Source of the DNA: Anadara kagoshimensis
Lineage: Eukaryota; Mollusca; Bivalvia; Arcoida; Arcidae
Reading direction: 5' to 3'
Length of the DNA: 64,000 nucleotides
Assembly (NCBI GenBank): GCA_021292105.1
Contig: CM037874.1
Coordinates: 24,354,583 to 24,418,582, forward strand
Below are positions 10,960-21,699 of the stretch, one piece after another (the first letter of the stretch is position 1; each line of letters begins with the position of its first letter). The notes under the pieces are model-generated. The model searched no databases. It worked only from the letters and a program-made list of their open reading frames with translations, and had not been told where the DNA came from. A program made the position numbers and the translations under genes.

Positions 10960-13009
10960 TTAGTAAATTTTGCCACCTGTAAATAAAAAAGAAATGTAAA
11001 TTAAGAACAGCGACATTTAATGCATAGAGATAAACGAGCTGATCAGTGATACAACCAAACATTTCCGTATCGAAGATTCAAGGTTTTAATGAATAATGGA
11101 ATTACAAAAAGTAGTTAACATGCCAGAGAATGAACCTACAACTTGTGGTCCAAATTTCTTAACTAACATAAATGTTTAATAAATTCCGAAACGACCGTCT
11201 AGTGGTTTAAAATTAAAACTGTTACAAATAATTGAAATAAGGATATTTTGATAAACGCTTACAAGTCACTGTGATTTTTTTATTTGCTATTCTTGTTTTA
11301 CCTTTTATGATTTTAAAAACATATATGTACCTAGTGCTTGCAAATTAAAAGAATATTAAATCAACATAGTACATGTTTTTGTAACAAAAATAACTCCAAA
11401 TCCTCAAAATATACTCGAATATTATTAGTAAACCTGTTTTAATTTTGCAGAACTAGACGGGCATTTCGGTATAAATAAAATAAAATTCCTCGCCAATAGT
11501 ACTAAAACTTTTCCTGTAATATAACATTTATTGAGGCTGTACTTAGTTTGCGATCACTATATTCTCAGTACATTTATGTCCCTTAATTTCGTTTTGTCAG
11601 TATTGCTTGTTATTGCATATATGACGACATTATGTCCTCACCTTTTCGCCAGCTTCCACCATTTCCTCCCCAGTTCCAATTCCCATTGTTACCCCAGTTT
11701 CCATTGTTTCCCCAGTTCCATCCACCATTGCCACCGTTCCATCCACCATTGCGCCAGCCGCCGTTATTCCATCTTCCACCACCTATCCACATACCTAGCG
11801 GTATTTAATATAAATCGTTTTATGTTTCATCTTAAAATTTACATGTTTTGAACATTTACATCTCGTGTACAGTATTTGTATGGTTAAAGAAAGACATATA
11901 CAAATAAAAAAAACCATACTAATCCATGTCCGAATCATAATCCAGAAGCAATGTAAAAACTTTGAAACTGAACAAAAGAAGCTCAAAATTAAAAAAAAAT
12001 ATGTCCCCTAAATACAGACCTATTTAATATTTTGATGTTAACTTCTGACAATTATAATTACAACAAGAAGTTAAATAATAATTTGAATAATTCAGGATGC
12101 GTAAAATGAACTATCCACCAGATAAAGAATATTAACCGCCACTTATAAAAACCCCAAATGATTTTGGACGGTCATCCGAAATATGAAAATGTACACAGTG
12201 ACTTCGTTCGAATTTTACATACGTGTCAAAAACTGCATTTATATATCAGAAAAAGCTGCAATATTCGCATGTAATTATTTTCCATTGTCAACTTTCCTTT
12301 TCTATGCAGCAATATATTTTTTATACATTGTATCTGCGTCTCCTGCTCATGGCGCGTTTGTTTCACAATTCATACGCTATGATAGACCTTGTTACCACTG
12401 TTGGAATTTTATACAACGAAGCAAGCTGCTTGCACATAAATTGTTGACACAGTGATATTGCAGACATATGCTTATCAGGGCCCTCTAAAAGTTTTATGAC
12501 CTTCATCAAAGTATTGTTGATGTTTTTGTGTCAGGAATATATTTGACGTTCTATAGTTCAATGTCTCTTTCACTTCAATCAATTTTGATGAATACGTAAC
12601 TGGTCTAGCTAGCTAAACAGGAGGTGCTTACCCTTCCCAGTACCAGGTCTCACTTCCAAGATAGACGTTCACGTGTTTAAATAATTTACCAGTCGCAATG
12701 TTTTTATTTTGCGTTTGAATTTGAAATATATTAATGTTTGTTTTTGATCGTTACTGACATTGTATAATGTTTTTTTAATTTTGGTTTTGAGTTGATTGCA
12801 AACACAGAACATCATGTTTTAAATACAATTTTTATATTGGGGTGTTATAACATCTTACCACCACCGTTATCCCAGGGGCCGTTGTCCCAGTAACCGCCAC
12901 CTCCACCAATCCATCCTCCATTATTTCCACCGTATCTCCAGGGTCCATTATTCCACGCTTGATTTACAACGACCAAGCACAAAAAGACGGCGAGCAACAA
13001 AATCTTCAT
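10960..13009 (-). CDS. Gene B: secreted Gly/Asn/Trp-rich protein, 106 aa
   Basis: Spliced minus-strand gene. Coding exons are 13009-12859 (exon 2 from acceptor end 13018), 11794-11642 and 10976-10960. Splice sites, phase-1 introns, signal peptide, G/N/W repeat units and the G-K-I-Y end match gene A. The predicted protein is identical to A, although introns and flanks differ by small indels. That points to a recent duplication, gene conversion or strong constraint. The likely role is the same as for A: an extracellular structural or matrix protein (inference from signal peptide and composition). Confidence 0.85.
11440..11515 (-). repeat. Hammerhead-bearing repeat remnant in intron 3 of gene B
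   Basis: Sister of h15 in gene A, with similar decay. The companion 3' remnant in plus orientation is at about 11180-11225. Confidence 0.45.
11905..11985 (-). mobile_element. R1 tail fragment
   Basis: Sister of 3630-3705. Confidence 0.55.
12240..12735 (+). mobile_element. R1 retroelement 3' fragment in intron 2 of gene B
   Basis: Sister of 3960-4460; it was present before the A/B duplication. Broken fossil. Confidence 0.75.
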
Positions 13010-13363
13010 ATTGTATAACTGAAATACATGTATATCATTGAAAGAATTCAATATTATCCAAGAACAGAAAATAACCAATACATTAATGATGGAACAGCCA
13101 AAAAAGCCAATAATGTAAATTTCTTTTGGAAATATAAGTTAAAAAGATAATAATTGATGTATTTTAGTAAATGAAACCCAAATTATGTGTAAATGTCCAT
13201 TTAAGGATTGCCCAGTTTACTTAAAAATTATGAACAAGACAAATGTTTGCTTACATTTATATTTCGGCTCGGGTATCCATTGATTTTGCTAATTAGATTA
13301 ATTGTAAAAAAAACCAAAGAAAATGTTGAAATTCTTCTATTATTCAAATTACATAATACCAGA

Positions 13364-13440
13364 TTTTTACAGCACTAGGCGTCCGTTTCAAAATACAATT
13401 CCTCATTAGTAGTTCTTGGATTAAAATTGTGAAATCAAAA
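13364..13440 (-). repeat. Hammerhead-bearing repeat, decayed copy (h13)
   Basis: Sister of h12; the core at 13371-13416 has the same defects. Confidence 0.6.
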
Positions 13441-13582
13441 TATTTTGTCTAAGTATACAGTATTCTTAAAAGTCACTTCAAACAGATAAACTTACATTAT
13501 AAAAAATTCCTCAAAATACTGACTGCATATTAATCAATCAAACTTATAATATACCTTATTTATTTATTTCTAAAAAACTTAC

Positions 13583-13640
13583 CTTGGTTGTTTATCCCTC
13601 TGGAAAGACTGCTGAAACATACAACTATTCGGTATATATA
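13583..13640 (-). promoter_or_regulatory. TATA box and non-coding exon 1 of gene B
   Basis: TATATATA at 13633-13640 (minus). Exon 1 runs from near 13610 to the donor AACCAAG|GTAAG (exon end 13583). Confidence 0.8.
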
Positions 13641-13749
13641 GGGGGACATTTGGAGGAAATAGAAACGAATATATCCCTCTTACATTTAAAAATATCTTGT
13701 TTCTTAAAAAAAAATTGCATCTGCTTTTGTTTAAAAATAGTTAAACCAA

Positions 13750-13910
13750 AGATTATTTGACGTATTTATTGATTACAACATGGCGACTTTTGTTCAACTC
13801 TAGTGTGATATTTTAAAACTCTTGTTTGACATGTTGTTATGTCATCTTGAATTATAGGCAGTCGGTATTTATACATGTTAGGTCATGTCCAGTGGCTAAC
13901 ATACAACCAT
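13750..13910 (-). promoter_or_regulatory. Conserved upstream module of gene B
   Basis: Same block as at gene A. The CCTATAATTCAAGATGACAT core is at 13839-13858 (minus), about 199 bp upstream of the TATA box. Confidence 0.65.
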
Positions 13911-14111
13911 CAATAAATAAATATATTCATTTCTAAAGGAAATTTGAAATTGTTTATCGGTTTTTACAAAGCGGTGGTAGAAAAATGCAACCTCAAACTG
14001 TCAAAAAATAAAAAGAATGATGCGTTTGTTTAGTGCAGTCACTTGGTTCGCATACGTCACAAATAATAGTAGGCTGTTGATATTATATACTGGAGAACAC
14101 CCATTTTACTC

Positions 14112-14190
14112 TTTCGAAGCAACCGGCGCTGTTTAAAAGTTTCAAAAATTTTGTTTTGAAATTGTGATTGGACATGAATTAGTATGTTTG
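14112..14190 (+). mobile_element. R1 tail fragment at duplication border
   Basis: Sister of 5835-5915. Here the tail continues as GTATGTTTGTTTTTGTTGAT, closer to the R1 consensus end than the copy-1 tail. Confidence 0.6.
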
Positions 14191-15064
14191 TTTTTGTTGA
14201 TAATATAACATAATATAATATGTTGATTATACAAGGACCATTCATTTTTTATGTTCAAATGATATATTTTTAATTTTTTTTTAAATATATTCATGTTAAA
14301 GACAACTTAAGATATATTTTATAGATGATTTCAACGTGACTTGATACATAAAATTTAAAAAAAATGTTAACTGTTTTAACGCGGTTGTGGAAATGTTAAG
14401 ACATTGTAAATCTGGCTAAGAAAAAAGTTCCTTTGCACATACAATACCAACATATTTGCTTCACGTATAAAAGTCCATTTTCAACATTAAAATATCTATA
14501 GCAGCAATGTTGGCCTTTCCACAGATAGATTTTATTGTAATTTGGGATGCGCATAGTAATTTGCAGCTACAACTTAGTCCAAATAGATAGAAAATACCAA
14601 ATTTTTACTGAATTTTGTTTGATTCTCTGTGAAAAGTAAAGAAAACTAATGACAAATATAGTAGTTGCGCCCTTTTTTTACATTTTAACCATTTCTAAAG
14701 CATCATTATATGAAGTGGGATTGTCTTGAACCCCAAAAACCGGAACGTTCGGAGAAATCCACCGATAATCAGCAAACGAACCGACAAACATTCTCACACT
14801 AAGATTTGGCCGCATGGTGTTTCACAACTAGGCAATGTGATCCAATAACGCGTCCTTTGGATCACTGTTTTTAACGTTTTACATGTAATTAGGAAAACTT
14901 TAAATACATTAATTGTCAAAACATCACAGTGTATATTATGTATGCTTGGTTCTTGTGAGTCTATATGACAAAACACTTTGTGATTATTGTCCTTTTTAAA
15001 ATCGACAAATTTATGACATTTTAAAAACATAATCCGCAATGTTGATTATATATATAAATATAAA
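14191..15064. other. Unique AT-rich spacer
   Basis: Nothing recognisable. There is no sustained reading frame with coding character and no strong repeat match within the window. Confidence 0.4.
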
Positions 15065-15182
15065 AAATAAACATATTTATCCATGTCCGAATTACAATCC
15101 AGAAGCATAGTATAAACTTTGAAAATGACAAGTTAGGTAAATTAGGTTAATCACGTGAAAATTCACCAGGGAGGTTAGGCAC
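15065..15182 (-). mobile_element. R1 tail fragment
   Basis: Reverse complement of the R1 3' end, from the ATCCATGTCCGAATTACAAT segment to the CCAGGGAGG segment. Confidence 0.65.
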
Positions 15183-15424
15183 CTATATATTACATGTTGA
15201 GGTGTTATGACTATTTGGAAACTATACGATTTTAAGATTTAATGATGAAACACAAGTTGCATACAACTAATACAATTGAAGTGACATTTGAGGCTCTCAC
15301 TCATGATATATTTTTCAAACATTATGGCTTTGAGGTTGTTGGAGATAGTAATATGTAAGTCAATAAAGTATTTTTGATACCAGGCAATTTTGAACTAATG
15401 TTGTTTTTTTTACACAATTACCAA

Positions 15425-15550
15425 CATGCGTCTGCTTTTAAAGGTCAGATTTCCCTTTATTCGTGTTATTTGAATCTGTAAATAAGGACCACCCGCCCAT
15501 AATGGCAACTTTTTTCCTTTTGGTGTTTTTACAGACATGTTTGACTGTAT
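15425..15550. repeat. TA-flanked MITE (family M1), partial
   Basis: Matches the 3' two-thirds of the M1 element at 55387-55567, ending ACATGTTTGACTGTA. The left end is missing. Confidence 0.55.
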
Positions 15551-15715
15551 ACAGAAACAAATATTGATTTTTGTCACTACGCCAGCATACAAAAGGCATT
15601 TCTATGATTAAAAATTATGGTGAAGATGGCCGCCTATATATTATATTTATTTCTTCGAACAATTGATAAGTATATAATATATGCGAACAATTGAAAAGAT
15701 GATAATATTTAATAA

Positions 15716-15766
15716 TAATATATATATATATATATATAATATATATATATATAATATATATATGCA
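15716..15766. repeat. (AT)n microsatellite
   Basis: About 50 bases of TA/AT repeats with short interruptions. Confidence 0.85.
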
Positions 15767-15984
15767 TATTTGTTAAATAACTGACTATAAGATAGCGTCC
15801 GAAATATGCATAGTACGCGTTTTGGCATATAGCACGTTTCCAATGTTTCTGTCTTATTAAATTTAGTTATTAATCAAGAATTGCTACACGATTAATAACC
15901 TCACATCTTATCCTTGTAAAGCATTTATTAATTCCCAAAGAATCGAAGAAATCGAAGAAATCCTATAATATTTGAACATTTTAT

Positions 15985-16500
15985 ATTAAAAACAGACGTA
16001 CGAATCCATGTCCAAATAACAACCCAAAAGCAAAGTAAACACATTGAAGCCAAAAATTAAGTAAAAACCAGAACTTTCTCTATGGAATTGAGACAAAGTG
16101 CTCCGTAAAGGTAAGCCCCTCCTGTTTAGCTGACTTCATCAACATGGCTTGTAATCAAGCTATTGGACGCCAAATGTATTCGGGGTAATTTTGATACAGA
16201 CATTATTAACAATATTGTTATGACACAAAATGTTGTGATAAAAAATTTTGAGAGCCTTGATAAGCCTTGGTAAGCATATGCTTGTAATATCCCTGCATGA
16301 ACAATTAATTGGTCATTTGCATGCTGTGTTGTATAACGTTCCCGTAATGAGAACAAGCTCTACCATACCGTATTGATTGTGAAACAAATACATTGAGGAA
16401 GCAGTTATATTGCTGCATAGAAAAGCAAAATTGACAATAGAAAAATTGAAGTCATCACGTTTGTCATACAGCTTTAGAATAATATATAGTGGTGTAAAGT
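15985..16500 (-). mobile_element. R1 retroelement 3' fragment
   Basis: Reverse-complement R1 with a 3'UTR piece (CTCCTGTTTAGCTGAC at 16119-16134) and C-terminal coding pieces (NFAFLCSNITASS, FHNQYGMVELV). Broken fossil. Confidence 0.65.
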
Positions 16501-17189
16501 GCAAAAATGGTTTTATACTTTATAAACGTAATTAGAAATTAGAATCAAAGCGTTCAAGTAATTCTTAAGATTTTTTTAGAATCCCCATTTGTTTAATGTC
16601 AGCTGCATTATAGAATTGAGTAATTTATGCTTATCTTTAGCATATCCAATTGTCAATTAATTTAAGGCAATTCAAACAAATCTTGATACCACCTTCATGC
16701 TTAGAGTGACTAAAATCTATTTTTGCTTATGTGACCTAGTAGATTATGATGATTGACTGATTGACCTAAAAACAAAGAATTCTCAACATTTCGCTATTTT
16801 GACATATAAAATGCATTTTAATACATTATTCAGTTTTTACTTCGCTTTTTTGGACTGTGATTTGACATTGTGACGTTGCCGTTAGAACATAATAAATTTA
16901 TCATTTTAATAATTTAAAATCACAGTTATTTCAAAAATAGTAAAACAGTCTCATTTCAACCACCTTTTCCGATAAATTGGAACATAGAAAATATAAATTT
17001 TGAGATTGAAAACGCGGAAAATGAGTTTGCGTATATTAGCCCTTACTGAACCAACTGACCTAACGAAACAAATGTATCATGCTATTTTTTACATCTGGGG
17101 ATTTCTTTACTTTTCTACAACTGATTTGTAAATATAAATAAACAACTTCAAATGTCTTTAACAAAAACATTTCTCTGTTGATTTATTGT

Positions 17190-17345
17190 TGTATTTAAGC
17201 CACTGGACATGACCTTGCATGTATAAATATCATCTGCCTATAATTCAAGATGACATATCAACTTGTCAAACAAGAGTTTTAAAAAATCACACTAGAGTTG
17301 AACAAAAGTCACCATGTGTTAAACAATATGTACGTCAAAAAATGA
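17190..17345 (+). promoter_or_regulatory. Conserved upstream module of gene C
   Basis: CCTATAATTCAAGATGACAT at 17237-17256, followed by TGTCAAACAAGAGTTTTAAA; about 185 bp upstream of the TATA box. It is shared with A, B, E and F. Confidence 0.65.
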
Positions 17346-17440
17346 ACAAAAACCATGCAATTTATTTTCATTTTTTTAAAACATAATTTTTTTAAATGTT
17401 ATAGGGATATATTCGTGTCTGTTTCCTCCAAATGTCCCCC

Positions 17441-17497
17441 TATATATACCGAAGAGTTGTATGTTTCAGCAGTCTGTCAGAGGGATAAACAACCAAG
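17441..17497 (+). promoter_or_regulatory. TATA box and non-coding exon 1 of gene C
   Basis: TATATATA at 17441-17448. The start is expected near 17470, and exon 1 ends at 17497 (AACCAAG|GTGAGT). Confidence 0.8.
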
Positions 17498-17660
17498 GTG
17501 AGTTCTTTTAAATTAATAATTTCATTTTATCTTTGTTGAATTGACTTGAAATCAATTGATTTGTGTAAGAAAGTTAAGTTATTTTTATTGACAGGTATAT
17601 TCTTAACTTCTTATTTGGACTTAAATTGTTTATTATAACTTACAGAAAAGTTAAAAACCT

Positions 17661-18009
17661 CTGCGGTAGCTCAGTTGGTAGAGTGCTCGCTCCGTAAGTG
17701 GGAGGTCGTGGGTTCGAACCCCGGCCGCGTCTGACCCAAGACTTAAAAGTGGGTAGTGGCTGTTCTTTCGCCAAGCACTCGGCATAACGAAATGAAAGTC
17801 AAGGTTCTTTCGGATGGGAACTTAAAATAATCGAGGCCCCGTGTCTTGGTAGGCTTGGCACGATAAAGAACCCTGCTGTAAAATGCCATCAGCGCAATGC
17901 ACAGGCAAAATTTCTGCACCTTCGCCTATAGCTGGCGACATCTCGATATAAGTGAAATATTCTTGACTGGGACGTTAAACACCATTACTCACTCACTCAC
18001 TCACTCACT
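17661..18009 (+). repeat. tRNA-derived SINE (family 1), full-length copy S1
   Basis: The tRNA-like head has an A-box (GGTAGCTCAGTTGGTAGAG) and a B-box (GGGTTCGAACCCC), followed by a body and tail (TTCTTGACTGGGACGTTAAA) with a (CACT)n end. It is flanked by an 18-bp direct target duplication, CAGAAAAGTTAAAAACCT, at 17643-17660 and 18010-18027. It is absent at the sister site in gene F intron 1, so it inserted after the C/F duplication. The head is not a functional tRNA gene. Confidence 0.92.
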
Positions 18010-18316
18010 CAGAAAAGTTAAAAACCTATATAGTCTTTAGTTGAATTACCAAATTGATACCAAAACCTTAATAAATATATCTAGGTCTTAAATCGGATAT
18101 TTCAAACAATTTGGTTCTATATTTAACAGTCTCTAATGGTTTTTTAACACAATTTAAAAAATCGGCTGAGATCATTTTGTTTGCCTATTTCACCACTAAC
18201 GTATTTTGTTTCGTGTTCGTGGTTACAATGGTTATTGTACTTGTTTTTGCTAATTTCCTTTTCTTATTTTAAAGGAATCAATTTATTGATTTCTTGAATT
18301 TTTCAAGCTACGATCA

Positions 18317-18395
18317 ATTGGGTCCATGTTCACATAACAATCAGAAAAGCAATAAAAATAATTAACAAATTAAGTTACCCACGTGTAATCATTTA
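18317..18395 (-). mobile_element. Old R1 tail fragment in gene C intron 1
   Basis: Weak match to the reverse-complement R1 tail (GGTCCATGTTCACATAACAA). The sister piece in gene F intron 1 is at about 30035-30115. Confidence 0.4.
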
Positions 18396-18579
18396 ATTAT
18401 CATGTTATCACTTTAAAGTGACTTAGAGACCTTTTGTAGCATATGCAGCATGTTCTTGTTGTCTCTAGGCTTTGATACGGATACGGATTGGTTAAAATTG
18501 CCGTTAACTGTTCTTTGTTGCAGTAGATACAATTTTAAAATCCGCCGTTAATTAAATTTTCAATGTTTTCAGTTAAAAT

Positions 18580-20747
18580 ATGAAGATTTTATTGCTCGCC
18601 GTCTTTTTGTGCTTGGTCGTTGTAAATCAAGCGTGGAATAATGGACCCTGGAGATACGGTGGAAATAATGGAGGATGGATTGGTGGAGGTGGTGGTTACT
18701 GGAATAACGGTCCCTGGAATAGCGGTGGTGGTAAGAAGTGATAAAATACCAATTTAAGAAACAACTGTATTTAAAACATGGTGTTATCTACCTGATTGCA
18801 AAAAAAAAAAAAAAAAAAAAAAATCAAGATTAAAAAACAAATTATAAACTAATATTGAGGATATCACCAACTCAGTAGGCAATAATTTTGTATTAGTGTC
18901 AGAAATATACTATAATTGTCTAAATTTCCTGAAAGTTAAAATTTGAAATTTCTCAAAAACTAAGGTATACTCCCTCATGCAAAGTATTCCTTAGCTTAAT
19001 TTGGTAAAATATATTTTGGTCCTTTGGGTAAGTTTTCAACATCTTCAAAAAATTTTGGTTTCATAATTTTGGTCCAAGCACTACTGATGAGGAATTGTAT
19101 TCCGAAACGGCCGTCTAGTGCTGTAAAAATTAAAACTGGTATAATATGGAATTGCAGATTTATGTTATACGGATGCAATTTTTGTCACTGATTTCAAAAT
19201 TGAACTTTCTCACTGTGTACCTTTTTTGTCATTTTTTATGCCACCCAAAGACAATCGGAATTTTTATCAGTGGTCAAACTACGCTACTATTAATCTCTAT
19301 CCTGCACACCGGTTTATTTAACTCATCTTGAATTTTTCAACCTATGATAAAGTATGCAAGAAAAATTTAATAGGTTGGAACTAAGGGGACATTACATGTT
19401 CTTACTATTTGAACTTCTATGTATGTCTTTCCTTTTAAACGAAAATGGAAATATAACACACGAGATATAAATGAAATTTTAATATAAAATAAAACATCTT
19501 ATTCTAAACAATAGGTGTTGTGATAGGTGGCGGAAGATGGAATGGTGGATGGAACGGTGGTAATGGAGGGAGCTGGAGAAACAATGGAAACTGGGGTAAC
19601 AATGGGAATTGGAACTGGGGAGGAAATGGTGGAAGCTGGCGAAAAGGTAAGGAGGTTATATATCAAATACAACAGCAAAATTTAAGTTTGAAACCGCATC
19701 AATCATTTTATAAAAGATTATATTTATTCAAATATATAAGTAAATTTATGGATTTTGAAATTAATATTTTAAATATATGAATTATTATTATTATTTTATT
19801 ATTTTGAAAGCACATAGTATATATGTCTTTAAAGTAAAATAAAATCACATAATGTTAGATAGGTATTAAAAAGAGCTTACATTGTAAGGTATATCGAAAA
19901 CAAACACACCAATCCATTTTCAAACCTAAATCGCATAGCAAAGTAAAAACGTTGAAGCTTACACCGGGAAAGTAAGGCGCGGTAACAATTTATTTGTGAG
20001 CAGCTTGCCTCGTTGTATAAAGTTCCTGAAGTGGGAACAATTTCTTCCTTAGCGTATTAATAATGAAACAAATACACCATATCAGAAGAAGCAGGTATTT
20101 TGCTGCATGGAAAAGGAAAGTTGACAATAGAAAAACTAAGGTCATTACGTTTGTCATACAGTTTTAAATGTAGCCTTTTCTTGGCGTCATAATTGAGATA
20201 TAAGTTTAAATATGCAGCAGAACTTGAGTGAGTGAGTGAGTGAGTAATGATGTTTAACGTCCCAGTCAAGAATATTTCACTTATATCGAGACGTCGCCAG
20301 CTATAGGCGAAAGTGCAGAAATTTTGCCTGTGCGTTGCGCTTATGGCATTATACAGCAGGGTTCTTTGGCGTGCCAAGCCCACCGTGACACGGGACCTCG
20401 TTTATTTTAAGTTCCCATCCGAAAGAACCGTGACTTTCATTTCGTAATGCCGAGTGCTTGGCGAAAGAACAGTCACTACCCACTTTCAAGTCTTGGGTCA
20501 GACCCGGCCGGGGTTCGAACCCACGACCTCCCACTTACGGAGCGAGCAGTCTACCAACTGAGCTACCGCAGTGGTGCAGCAGAACTTGAAGTATCAGTCG
20601 TATTATTTATTTTAAACTCATTGGATAGGTGACATCCACAAATCTATATTCCATGTTGGAAACTGGCAATTTAATTTAGACAATTAATTGTTTACTGTCA
20701 ATTTTTATTTATTTTCATTTGCAGGCGGCGGTGGCAATTTTTATTAA
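18580..20747 (+). CDS. Gene C: secreted Gly/Asn/Trp-rich protein, 101 aa
   Basis: Plus-strand gene. Coding exons are 18580-18730 (exon 2 begins 18573 after TTTTCAG), 19515-19646 and 20725-20747; all junctions are GT/AG and phase 1. The start is the first ATG after the exon 2 acceptor. It encodes the same 18-residue signal peptide as A and B, then WNNGPWRYGG, a GGGGGYWNNGPW segment, an exon 3 of GGW, GNNG and NWNW units ending SWRK, and a final exon reading GGGNFY-stop. Compared with A/B, exon 3 is seven codons shorter. Intron 1 contains SINE S1, intron 2 a hammerhead element, and intron 3 an R1 fragment with nested SINE S2. Like its relatives it is probably an extracellular structural or matrix protein. 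Confidence 0.85.
18858..19149 (+). mobile_element. Hammerhead-bearing element, full-length with intact ribozyme (h3)
   Basis: About 290 bp in gene C intron 2, starting GAGGATATCACCAACTCAG and ending AAAACTGGTATAATATGG. The paralogous intron of gene F lacks it: F reads ...AAGCTAACATTGCAGCTCTG... where C has the insert. A short ATTG is repeated at both edges (18854-18857 and 19151-19154). The ribozyme core lies near the 3' end (19077-19122). It is probably a non-autonomous retrotransposed repeat of the retrozyme kind (inference). Confidence 0.75.
19077..19122 (+). ncRNA. Type-I hammerhead ribozyme, intact consensus
   Basis: All canonical parts are present. Stem I pairs AGCACTA with TAGTGCT. 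CTGATGA is at 19084-19090. Stem II is GGAAT-TGT-ATTCC (5 bp with a 3-nt loop) at 19091-19103. GAAA is at 19104-19107. A minimal stem III is CG-GC-CG, closed by the A-U pair. The cleavage site is GTC, with cutting expected after C19115. Such a short stem III is known from hammerheads in Penelope-like elements and retrozymes, which often act as dimers. Activity is not shown here. Confidence 0.85.
19885..20650 (-). mobile_element. R1 retroelement 3' fragment, interrupted by a SINE
   Basis: Reverse-complement R1 in gene C intron 3, with pieces such as SSSAAYLNLYLNYDAKKRLH and NFPFPCSKIPASS. SINE S2 sits inside it. The sister copy in gene F (31490-31880) has no SINE. Broken fossil. Confidence 0.7.
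20228..20574 (-). repeat. tRNA-derived SINE (family 1), copy S2 nested in R1
   Basis: Minus orientation: (GAGT)n end first, then the body, then B-box and A-box complements (GGGGTTCGAACCCACGACC). It is flanked by a 15-bp target duplication TGCAGCAGAACTTGA at 20213-20227 and 20575-20589. It is absent from the sister R1 fragment in gene F. Confidence 0.92.
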
Positions 20748-20766
20748 GTCAGCCAATATTTGTCTT

Positions 20767-20782
20767 ATGGTCCCTCAGGAAA
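20767..20782 (+). promoter_or_regulatory. Conserved 3'UTR motif of gene C
   Basis: ATGGTCCCTCAGGAAA, about 20 nt after the stop, as in the rest of the family. Confidence 0.6.
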
Positions 20783-20839
20783 TAAACAGGAAATTACTAA
20801 ATTGATATGATGATTTTGTATTTGTATTGTTTAGATTAG

Positions 20840-20845
20840 AATAAA
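20840..20845 (+). terminator. Poly(A) signal of gene C
   Basis: AATAAA, about 93 nt after the stop codon. It is preserved in gene F at 32276-32281. Confidence 0.75.
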
Positions 20846-20924
20846 TATCATTTAAATATTTTACATGTTCGTTTTTAATCTTTTGTGGAACTTTGATCAA
20901 GTTATACCACATGTTCATGTTCAA

Positions 20925-21253
20925 GAGTAATGGTGTTTAACATCCCAGTCAAGAATATTTCACTTACATCGAGACGTCGCCAGCGATAGGCGAAGGTGCA
21001 GACATTTTGCCTGTGCATTGCACTGATGACAATATACAGCAGGGTTCTTTAGCGTGGAAACCCACCGTGACGCGAGACCTTGTTTATTTTAAGTTCTCAT
21101 CCGAAAAAACAGTGACTTTTTTGTAATGCCGAGTGTTGGCGAAAGAACAGTTACTACCAACTTTCAAGACTTAGGTCAGACCCATTCGGGGTTCGAACCC
21201 ACGACCTCCCACTTACTTAGCGATCACTCTACCAACTCACCTACCTCAGTGGT
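20925..21253 (-). repeat. tRNA-derived SINE (family 1), copy S3
   Basis: Diverged minus-strand copy just downstream of gene C. The sister copy S4 lies in the same place downstream of gene F, so it predates the C/F duplication. Confidence 0.85.
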
Positions 21254-21699
21254 AAGTAACAGTTAAGAAGAAACGGTACTAATCGTTTGTAAGAAACAAA
21301 CTAGGCAGCTGCCAAGTCTGAACAATGGCTTGGGCAAAGAATGTCTAGCAATTCTACATCACATACAGAAACAATTTAACATTGAAATCATGGGATTTAA
21401 ACCATAAAGAAATAATATATTATCAATATGTTTAACAAATCATTCAATATAATTAAAAAAACTAGCCCAACATGAATACACCCTTATACTATTTTACCCT
21501 TCGTTTGATAGAAGTAAAGAGACAACATTTTTAAGTTATTTGATAAACTTATTATTTTCTGTTTCACTATAAATTTGAAAGTTTTACAATTGCAGTTTCT
21601 ATTGTCTTGAATAAAGCTGAGTGTTTTTCATTTATTTGGATCTTGTTATAAAGGAAAATGGATATGCGCATATTTGATTAAATTGATTACCATGCACTC

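Larger units (their letters stand above)
8545..14190. repeat. Direct duplication block, copy 2 (gene B block)
   Basis: Sister of 1-5915 with the same order of repeats, introns and exons. Coding parts are identical at protein level. It ends in an R1 tail, after which sequence differs from the copy-1 flank. Confidence 0.9.

Noticed and set aside
17661-17735. tRNA gene with A- and B-boxes
   Set aside because: The head is followed by a SINE body and (CACT)n tail, is flanked by a target duplication and recurs at six other places, so it is a SINE head and not a tRNA gene.
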